From assembly GCF_004117875.1 (NCBI RefSeq), contig NZ_RAHW01000003.1, positions 514,333 through 578,332 on the forward strand: a stretch of DNA of 64,000 nt, in the 5' to 3' direction. Under the pieces are notes generated by a model. The model saw nothing but the letters and a program-made list of their open reading frames with translations, did not search any database and was not told the DNA's origin. Source of the DNA: Geomonas oryzae. GTDB lineage: Bacteria; Desulfobacterota; Desulfuromonadia; Geobacterales; Geobacteraceae. Positions within the stretch are counted from its first letter, which is position 1. Every line of letters begins with the position of its first letter. Positions 58,094 to 64,000 of this stretch are shown piece by piece. A program made the position numbers and the translations under genes.

Positions 58094-60715
58094 ATGCCGA
58101 ACGCAAACGTTTACGCACAGGAAAAAACATCTCCCGCCGGCGCCCCCGTCTCCCCCTGGGGAAGGATCGTCATTTTCCTCCCCTATCTCGTCATGACCCT
58201 CTCCCTCCTGATGACCTGGTTCTTCTGGCGCCAGTACGACCACAGCCTCAACGTGCGCAGCCAGACCGTCTTCAGCGACCGGACCCAGGAAATCACGGAG
58301 CGCTTTTTCACCAAGCTAGTCGACGACGAGCAGATCCTGCGCGGCGCGGCCGGACTTTACAACGCAAGCGATGACGTGACACGCGACGAGTGGCGCCGCT
58401 ACACGCAGTCGCTCTCCCTCGTGAGCAACTACCCGGGGCTGCAGGGGCTGGGCTTCACCGAGGTGGTCTACCCGAACGAGAGGGAGCGCCACATCCGCCG
58501 CATACGCAACGAAGGTTTTGCCTCCTACAACATGTGGCCCGGCGGCGAGCGCCCCTTCTACACCGCGATCATCTACCTCGAACCCTTCGACTGGCGCAAC
58601 CGGCGCGCCTTCGGCTTCGACATGTTCTCCGAGCCGGTACGGCGCGAGGCCATGGAGCAGGCCCGCGACCGCGGGGAGGCCGCGGTGACCAGTCCCGTCG
58701 TCCTGGTCCAGGAGATCGAGAAGGACACCCAGAAGGGGATCCTCATGTACATGCCGGTCTACCGCCAGGGCGCAGCAATCGCCACGGTGGCGCAGCGGCG
58801 CGATGCCCTGAAAGGTTTCGTCTACAGCCCGATCAGGATGCTCGATTTCATGTCGGCGAACTTCCCCAAGGGGTCCAGCGACATCGGCTTCAGGATCTTC
58901 ACGGAAAAAAGCGAGAATCCGGGCGCGATGCTCTTCGACAGCACCGCAGCCTGGAAAACGAAGGTGCCCAGCGATTACCGCAGCGACCTCACGACCTCGC
59001 TCACCGTGCACCGCTTCGGTCGAGACTGGCTCTTTTCCTTCCACTCCCTCCCCGCCTTCGCCATGGAGCAGAGGAGGGGGCAATCCCGCGGCTACCTGGC
59101 GGGAGGTCTGACGGTGAGCCTGCTCCTCACCGTCATCGCCTTCATGCTGCGTTCCGCCCATGCGAGCGCCATCGCCGCGGCGCAAGCGATCAACGAAAGC
59201 CGCGAGCGGTACCGCAAGATCTCGGAAGACAGCCCAGCCTACATAAGCACCACGCTTCCCGACGGCACCATCACCTACGCGAACCCGGCGCTCGCCGCCG
59301 GCACCGGCATGACCCAGGCCGAGATGATCGGAAAGAACTTCCTGGACTTCCTGCTGCCGGAGTACCGCGAACAGGTGCGCCGGGCCCTGAGCGCCACCTC
59401 GCCCGAAAACCCCACCTGCACCACGGAACAGGCGCTGAACGGTCCCGACGGGAGCGTCAGCTGGCACCAGTGGACCAACCGGGCCATCTTCGACGAGCAG
59501 AGAGGGCTTATCGGTTTTCAGGCGGTGGGGCAGGACATCACCGAGCGCAAACGCGCCGAGGAGGAACGGGCGCGCCTGGAGCAGCAGATGGTGCACGCCC
59601 AGAAGATGGAGAGCCTCGGCGTTCTGGCGGGCGGCGTCGCCCACGACTTCAACAACATCCTCATGGCCATCATAGGGAACGTCGATCTCTCCCTCATGGC
59701 ACTTCCCGACGATTCGCCGGTGGTCGCGAACCTGAACCGGATCCAGCAGGCGGCAACGAGGGCCGCCGATCTGGCGAAACAGATGCTCGCCTACTCCGGC
59801 AAGGGGAGATTCTTCGTCGGCCCCGTGGACCTGAACCGGGTCGTGAAGGACCTCGAGCACATCCTCGAAGGGTCGCTGTCGGACCGCACCGGCCTGGAAC
59901 TCGAACTGCACATCCCGCTCCCCGACATCGAGGCGGACGTAACACAGATCCAGCAGATCCTGATGAACCTCGTCATGAACGCCTCTGAGGCGATCGGCGA
60001 CGGGCGCGGCGAAATCGTCATTACGACCGGCGTGATGGAAATGGACCGCACGAGCCTGAAGGATGTCCTTCTCGGCGAACAGATGGAAGAAGGGAACTAC
60101 GTCTTTCTGGAGGTAAGCGACAACGGCTGCGGCATGGAAAGGGAAATGGTCGCCAAGATCTTCGACCCCTTCTTCACCACCAAGTTCACCGGGCGCGGCC
60201 TCGGACTCGCGGCGGTGCACGGCATCGTGCGCGGCCACAAAGGTGGGATCAAGGTCTACAGCGAACCGGGCAAAGGGAGCGTCTTCAGGGTCCTCTTCCC
60301 GCAATCCCACGCTCCGGGCGAGGAAAAAGGCGCGCCCTCCCCCGCCGCGGACGGCTGGCAGGGGGAAGGCAAAGTGCTTCTAGTTGACGACGAGGAGGTG
60401 GTGCGCTCGATCGCCTCGGCGCTTTTAACCGAGCTAGGCTACACGCCGCTTCTGGCCGAAAGCGGCGAGGAGGCGCTCGCCCTGTACCGCGACACGAAAG
60501 GGATCCAGGCCGTCATCCTCGACCTCACCATGCCGCACATGGACGGCGAGGCATGCTTCCGCGCGCTCAGGCTCCTGGACCCGGAGGTGAAGGTGATCAT
60601 GTCCAGCGGCTTCAGCGAGCACGACGTGGTCGAGAAGTTCAACGGCGGCCTTGCCGGCTTCATCCAGAAACCCTACACGCTCGGAACGCTCAGGGCCGTC
60701 ATGAAGAAGGTGTGA
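58094..60715 (+). CDS. CHASE-domain hybrid histidine kinase
   Basis: An 873-aa kinase. TM1 (about 26-44) is followed by a periplasmic CHASE domain (about 80-300): LRGAAGLYNASDDVTRDEWRRY, LQGLGFTEVV, TSPVVLVQE. TM2 is at about 340-358, and PAS at about 385-500. HisKA has GGVAHDFNNILMA and HATPase DNGCGME and FTTKFTGRGLGLAA. The receiver has Asp in VILDLTMPHMDG and Lys in IQKPY. CHASE domains detect small extracellular ligands. ATG 58094 is the first start giving a sensible N-terminus; its ribosome site (GGGAAAA) is weak. An open frame upstream to 57698 overlaps the previous gene and is not used. Confidence 0.9.
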   Translation: MPNANVYAQEKTSPAGAPVSPWGRIVIFLPYLVMTLSLLMTWFFWRQYDHSLNVRSQTVFSDRTQEITERFFTKLVDDEQILRGAAGLYNASDDVTRDEWRRYTQSLSLVSNYPGLQGLGFTEVVYPNERERHIRRIRNEGFASYNMWPGGERPFYTAIIYLEPFDWRNRRAFGFDMFSEPVRREAMEQARDRGEAAVTSPVVLVQEIEKDTQKGILMYMPVYRQGAAIATVAQRRDALKGFVYSPIRMLDFMSANFPKGSSDIGFRIFTEKSENPGAMLFDSTAAWKTKVPSDYRSDLTTSLTVHRFGRDWLFSFHSLPAFAMEQRRGQSRGYLAGGLTVSLLLTVIAFMLRSAHASAIAAAQAINESRERYRKISEDSPAYISTTLPDGTITYANPALAAGTGMTQAEMIGKNFLDFLLPEYREQVRRALSATSPENPTCTTEQALNGPDGSVSWHQWTNRAIFDEQRGLIGFQAVGQDITERKRAEEERARLEQQMVHAQKMESLGVLAGGVAHDFNNILMAIIGNVDLSLMALPDDSPVVANLNRIQQAATRAADLAKQMLAYSGKGRFFVGPVDLNRVVKDLEHILEGSLSDRTGLELELHIPLPDIEADVTQIQQILMNLVMNASEAIGDGRGEIVITTGVMEMDRTSLKDVLLGEQMEEGNYVFLEVSDNGCGMEREMVAKIFDPFFTTKFTGRGLGLAAVHGIVRGHKGGIKVYSEPGKGSVFRVLFPQSHAPGEEKGAPSPAADGWQGEGKVLLVDDEEVVRSIASALLTELGYTPLLAESGEEALALYRDTKGIQAVILDLTMPHMDGEACFRALRLLDPEVKVIMSSGFSEHDVVEKFNGGLAGFIQKPYTLGTLRAVMKKV

Positions 60716-60716
60716 A

Positions 60717-61211
60717 TCAGGGCGTCACGGCCATCCTGGTAAAGAGGTAATCGTTTGCGGCCACCGGCGTATGACAGCCGAAGCACTCGTTGACGAACGA
60801 AGCATCCTTGCCGTACGGCTTCAGATCCTTGCCGACGAACCTCGCGAAGCCCCAACCTCCCGTCTCCTTGTACTTCTTCGCATCCTTCACCATGAACTCG
60901 ACCTGTACGAACTCCCCGGACTCGGTCGCCACGGGAAACGACGGGTGCTTCACCGCCTTCCAGGCCACCTTGGCGAGCACGCTACCGTCGGGGAGAGGCT
61001 TCACCCCGGCCCTCAGGCCCGCTACGGCGATCTCGTTTCCGGTGATGACGCGGATGTGCCCCTTGTCCTCCCGGTACGACGGGGCGACCACCCTCCACGA
61101 CATGTAGTCCGGGTAGAGGGCGATGCCGTTGGGAGCGACCGGGGTGGGGCCGGCAAGCACGGGGATCGCCATGGAGAGCAGAGTGACACAGGCAAGAATC
61201 GCTTTTCTCAT
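60717..61211 (-). CDS. Cytochrome P460-family heme c protein
   Basis: A 164-aa periplasmic protein. A signal peptide (MRKAILACVTLLSMAIPVLA) is followed by the cytochrome P460 domain: NGIALYPDYMSWRVVAPS, then HIRVITGN, VLAKVAWKA and GGWGFARFVGKDLKPY, with one c-type heme CFGCH (about 145-149) near the C-terminus. P460 proteins oxidise hydroxylamine or NO in nitrifiers and methanotrophs; in others the role is unclear. The Lys that cross-links to heme in true P460 cannot be confirmed by eye. ATG 61211 follows GGAGGAGGTCTTT. It converges with the CHASE kinase (stops 1 nt apart). Confidence 0.88.
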   Translation of the reverse strand: MRKAILACVTLLSMAIPVLAGPTPVAPNGIALYPDYMSWRVVAPSYREDKGHIRVITGNEIAVAGLRAGVKPLPDGSVLAKVAWKAVKHPSFPVATESGEFVQVEFMVKDAKKYKETGGWGFARFVGKDLKPYGKDASFVNECFGCHTPVAANDYLFTRMAVTP

Positions 61212-61432
61212 AAAGACCTCCTCCAACATTGATGACGGTAGTTGCAGCGACATGTGTAAAGGGTTGGGAAGTGGAAGAGAGTAAACGATGAAACAATAAC
61301 AAAAATTTTCCATCGGTAAAGAAAGCCCGTGACAGATCAGGCGAGGACGAAGCCGAAGAGCGACCGCATTTGACAGTCGGGTTTGCCGGGTGTATTAGGT
61401 TATGCCGAGTTTCGCGGAAAAAGGAGGGCGTT

Positions 61433-62224
61433 TTGTCCAGAGCACTCGGCTTTTTGAGCATCGCTGTCTTTATTCTGGTTCTGTTTTCCGCCGCGTCCCC
61501 GGCGTTTGCCGCGAAAACGCTCGTGGTCGGCATGGAACTCGCCTACCCTCCCTTCGAGATGACCGACGCAAGCGGACGTCCCGACGGGGTAAGCGTGCAA
61601 CTCGCGCGGGAGCTCGGCAAGGCGCTCGGGCGCCCGGTCGAGATCAAGAACATCGCATTCGACGGGCTGATCCCCGCGCTCAAAACGGGGAAGATCGACC
61701 TCATCATCTCCTCCATGACCGCAACCTCCGAGCGGGCGCGCTCCATCGACTTTTCCGATCCGTACTTAAGCACCGGTCTCTGCCTCCTGGTGGGGAAGGA
61801 CGCACCGGTCGCCTCCATAGCCGACCTCGACCAGCCCGGGCGCACCGTCGCGGTGAAGAAGGGAACCACCGGCCACGTCTACGCCGCCGCACACCTGAAA
61901 AAGGCGAGCATGCTTGTCCTCGACAAGGAGGCCGCCGCGGTCCTCGAAGTAGTACAGGGTAAGGCCGACGCCTTCATCTACGACCAGATGTCCACCTTCC
62001 GCAACTACCAGAGAAATCCCGAGACCACGCGCGCGATCCTGAAGCCCTTCCAGACCGAATCGTGGGCCATAGGGATGCGCAAGGGAAACGGCGCGCTGAA
62101 GGCGCAGGTGAACCGCTTCCTCGCCGATTTCCGGCGCTCCGGCGGCTTCGAGAGGCTGGGCGATCGTTACCTGAAGGAGGAGAAGGAGAGCTTCCGCAGG
62201 ATGGGCTACCCCTTCTTCTTCTGA
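61433..62224 (+). CDS. Polar amino acid ABC importer, periplasmic binding protein
   Basis: A 263-aa type 3 solute-binding protein. A signal peptide (MSRALGFLSIAVFILVLFSA, cut near AFA-AK) precedes VGMELAYPPFEMTDASGRPDGVSVQLARELG, then ALKTGKIDLIISSMTATSERA, IDFSDPY and the hinge region. These match the HisJ/GlnH family signature. TTG 61433 is chosen because AAGGAGG lies 6 nt upstream and it gives a clean signal peptide. It is first in a three-gene transporter operon; the ligand is probably a polar amino acid. Confidence 0.9.
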   Translation: MSRALGFLSIAVFILVLFSAASPAFAAKTLVVGMELAYPPFEMTDASGRPDGVSVQLARELGKALGRPVEIKNIAFDGLIPALKTGKIDLIISSMTATSERARSIDFSDPYLSTGLCLLVGKDAPVASIADLDQPGRTVAVKKGTTGHVYAAAHLKKASMLVLDKEAAAVLEVVQGKADAFIYDQMSTFRNYQRNPETTRAILKPFQTESWAIGMRKGNGALKAQVNRFLADFRRSGGFERLGDRYLKEEKESFRRMGYPFFF

Positions 62225-62273
62225 CATCCCCAAAGCGGGACGCACTGCGCCCCCCGCCGCCTGCCGAGGTGCC

Positions 62274-63074
62274 ATGTCCCGCCGCCGCTTCCAGATCCTT
62301 TTCGCGCGCAGCAGAGGTAACCACGAGGAGATTCCCCGCTTCGGCCGCGCCGTCGGTGTGACGAGCGCCCTGTTTCTGCTCGCGCTCGTCCTAAGCTTCG
62401 CCTTCTCGCGCCTTAACTACGGCTGGAACTGGGAGGCGGTTTACCAGTACCGGCGGATGTTCGTCTCCGGCTGGCTCATCACCCTCGCCATCTCCGCCGC
62501 ATCCCTAGCGGCGAGCCTCGTCATCGGCCTTGCCGCCGCCCTTTCGCACCGCTCCCCGTTTCTGCCGCTACGCTACCTGGGCAAAATCTACGTCGAGTTC
62601 ATCCGCGGCACGCCGCTTCTGGTGCAGATCCTCGTCTTCTTCTACGTGGTCGCCGACGCCTTCGGGATCGGGAACCGCTACCTGGTCGGGACGCTCACCC
62701 TCGCCTTCTTCGCCGGCGCCTACATAAGCGAGATCATCAGGGCCGGGATCGAAAGCGTCGGTGAGTCGCAGCTCGATTCCGCCCGGGCCATCGGGCTCAC
62801 CCCGTACCAGACCTACCGCTACGTCGTCTTTCCCCAGGTTATGCGCAGGATCCTCCCGCCGCTTGCGGGACAGTTCGCCTCCCTGATCAAGGACTCGTCG
62901 CTTCTGTCGATCATCGCCGTGAGCGAGTTCACCCTGAACGCCCAGGAGGTGAACGCCTTCACCTACTCGACCATGGAAAGCTACCTTCCCCTGGCGCTCG
63001 GCTACCTTGCCCTCACCCTTCCGATCTCCATGCTGAGCAAGTACCTGGAGACGAGGTACCGCTATGCGTCTTAG
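62274..63074 (+). CDS. Polar amino acid ABC importer, permease
   Basis: A 266-aa membrane protein with about five helices. The N-terminal 25 residues are basic. The region SGWLITLAISAASLAASLVIG begins the HisM/GlnP permease domain. IEFIRGTPLLVQ-type (here VEFIRGTPLLVQILVFF) is the family signature, and the EAA loop is ESVGESQLDSARAIGLTPYQTYRYVVFPQ. A single permease gene suggests a homodimer in the membrane. The ATP-binding gene overlaps it by 11 nt. Confidence 0.93.
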   Translation: MSRRRFQILFARSRGNHEEIPRFGRAVGVTSALFLLALVLSFAFSRLNYGWNWEAVYQYRRMFVSGWLITLAISAASLAASLVIGLAAALSHRSPFLPLRYLGKIYVEFIRGTPLLVQILVFFYVVADAFGIGNRYLVGTLTLAFFAGAYISEIIRAGIESVGESQLDSARAIGLTPYQTYRYVVFPQVMRRILPPLAGQFASLIKDSSLLSIIAVSEFTLNAQEVNAFTYSTMESYLPLALGYLALTLPISMLSKYLETRYRYAS

Positions 63075-63795
63075 GCTCGACGGGGTGGTGAAACGCTTCG
63101 ACGGGGTGACCGCCCTGGACGGCATCACCCTTTCGCTCTCCGGGGCGCGCTCCATCGCGCTGATCGGTCCCTCCGGCGGCGGCAAGTCCACCCTGTTGCG
63201 TGTGCTGGCCGGGCTCGAGCTTCCCGATATGGGGGGCGTGGAGATCGACGGCGTGCCGCTTCCGACCGACGGAGAGAGCCTCATAAGGTACCGGCGCGGC
63301 ATCGGCACCGTCTTTCAGTCCTACAACCTCTTCCCCCACCTGACCGCGCTTGAAAACGTCACCCTCCCCCTCGTGCAGGCGCACGGCTACGCGAAAGAAG
63401 CGGCCAACCGCTACGCCATGGAACTTCTAGACCGTTTCCAGCTCTCCTCCCACGCCGGCAAGCGCCCCTACGAGCTCTCCGGCGGACAACAGCAGCGCGT
63501 CGCCATCGTGCGCGCCGTAGCGATCAAGCCGCGCTTTTTACTCTTCGACGAGCCGACCTCAGCCCTCGATCCCGAGATGACCGCCGAGGTACTCGACCTG
63601 ATCGCCGAACTCCGTGCCCAGGAACGCGAGCTGATCATCGTGACCCACGAGATGGGCTTCGCCAAGCGAGTCGCCGACCACGGCATCTTCCTCGGATCCG
63701 GCAGGATCGTAGAAGAAGGCCCCGCCGCCGCACTCTTCGAGACCCCCCAGAGCCCCGAACTCAAAGCCTTTCTCGGCAAAGTCCTCAAATACTAA
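63064..63795 (+). CDS. Polar amino acid ABC importer, ATP-binding protein
   Basis: A 243-aa ABC ATPase of the GlnQ/HisP family. Walker A is GPSGGGKST (about 36-44), the Q loop is TVFQSYNLFPH, the ABC signature is LSGGQQQRVAI (about 140), Walker B is FLLFDEPTSALDPE and the H loop is VTHEMGFA. It powers the importer encoded by the two preceding genes; the start overlaps the permease by 11 nt. Confidence 0.95.
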   Translation: MRLRLDGVVKRFDGVTALDGITLSLSGARSIALIGPSGGGKSTLLRVLAGLELPDMGGVEIDGVPLPTDGESLIRYRRGIGTVFQSYNLFPHLTALENVTLPLVQAHGYAKEAANRYAMELLDRFQLSSHAGKRPYELSGGQQQRVAIVRAVAIKPRFLLFDEPTSALDPEMTAEVLDLIAELRAQERELIIVTHEMGFAKRVADHGIFLGSGRIVEEGPAAALFETPQSPELKAFLGKVLKY

Positions 63796-63875
63796 GGTTC
63801 TCCATGGTATTCCGGGGAGCCGATAGTGTTACTTGTCTAGCAGAGAGCATGCCCTGACGTCCCCCCCTTTGCGAA
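63796..63875. repeat. Intergenic repeat R1 next to an ISL3-type element
   Basis: Third copy of R1 (compare 383-462 and 24796-24874). It directly borders a second GGTTCATCCGGGAATTCCGGG string, which is the 3' end of the transposase gene. R1 elsewhere may therefore be a leftover end of such an element. Confidence 0.7.
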
Positions 63876-63878
63876 GGT

Positions 63879-64000
63879 TCATCCGGGAATTCCGGGAAAT
63901 GCTGCTCTGATTTTGAGAAAGAAGTAGTCATGGTCCCGGTATCCATAGGCTACTCTTTTGATCACTTTGATCTTGTTGTTGATGCCTTCGAGGATGCCTG
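63879..64000 (-). mobile_element. ISL3-family transposase, C-terminal fragment (runs off the window)
   Basis: Reading leftwards from 63998 the frame gives GILEGINNKIKVIKRVAYG, then YRDHDYFFLKIRAAFPGIPG and TGA. EGxNNxIKxIKRxAYGxRD is the hallmark end of ISL3 (IS204/IS1001/IS1096/IS1165) transposases. The N-terminal part lies beyond the window, so whether the gene is intact is unknown. Confidence 0.9.

Overview
The window looks like a chromosomal segment of a Geobacteraceae bacterium (Geobacter, Geomonas or Citrifermentans type). The grounds are high GC content, several multiheme c-type cytochromes, many hybrid histidine kinases and chemoreceptors, PAS-sigma54 regulation, and GC-rich palindromic repeats between genes. 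No ribosomal or housekeeping marker is present, so the genus is an inference.

Layout. (1) 1-5.3 kb, minus strand: a nitrite module with a heme-c sensor kinase, a PAS-AAA+-Fis sigma54 activator, a pentaheme NrfA, and a partial HPP-family membrane protein. A -24/-12 promoter and GTTACC/GGTAAC palindromes sit in front of nrfA. (2) 5.3-13.8 kb: TPR and orphan proteins (one of 982 aa), a PhnA-like zinc protein, tRNA-Gly(GCC), a lone receiver and a methyltransferase. (3) 13.9-15.5 kb: a yybP-ykoY type manganese riboswitch, unusually placed ahead of a small DNA-binding protein and a Tim44-domain protein. (4) 15.5-22.6 kb, minus strand: a chemosensory cluster (CheA, STAS, poly-HAMP receptor, short CheR). 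(5) 22.8-31.4 kb: two hybrid kinases, an octaheme nitrite reductase, a dCache chemoreceptor and a DUF1294 protein. (6) 31.8-34.7 kb: PilZ protein and PhoB/PhoR. (7) 34.9-41.5 kb: an operon of a GH15-DUF547 fusion, an enolase-superfamily enzyme and a YdiJ-like FAD/Fe-S dehydrogenase. (8) 41.7-48.6 kb: exported histidine phosphatase, a 1731-aa hybrid kinase and an HD-GYP response regulator. (9) 48.9-54.9 kb: MoaD/ThiS-like protein, FAD oxidoreductase, lipase maturation factor, PsiE-like protein, an SDR gene broken by one stop codon, a small secreted protein and a VOC protein. (10) 55.4-63.8 kb: two paralogous hybrid kinases, a cytochrome P460, and a complete polar amino acid ABC importer. The window ends inside an ISL3-type transposase.

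The most coherent system is nitrogen-oxide metabolism. Two unrelated ammonia-forming nitrite reductases, a P460 cytochrome and an HPP-family (possible nitrite transport) gene lie in one window. Palindromes of the form TTGACC-N2-AGTCAA occur upstream of exactly three transcription units: the heme sensor kinase, the sigma54 activator and the octaheme reductase. This suggests two tiers: a Crp/Fnr-type regulator controls the sensor, the activator and the octaheme enzyme, and the activator then drives nrfA. Dispersed mosaic repeats link the intergenic regions at 0.4, 24.8, 49.3 and 63.8 kb.
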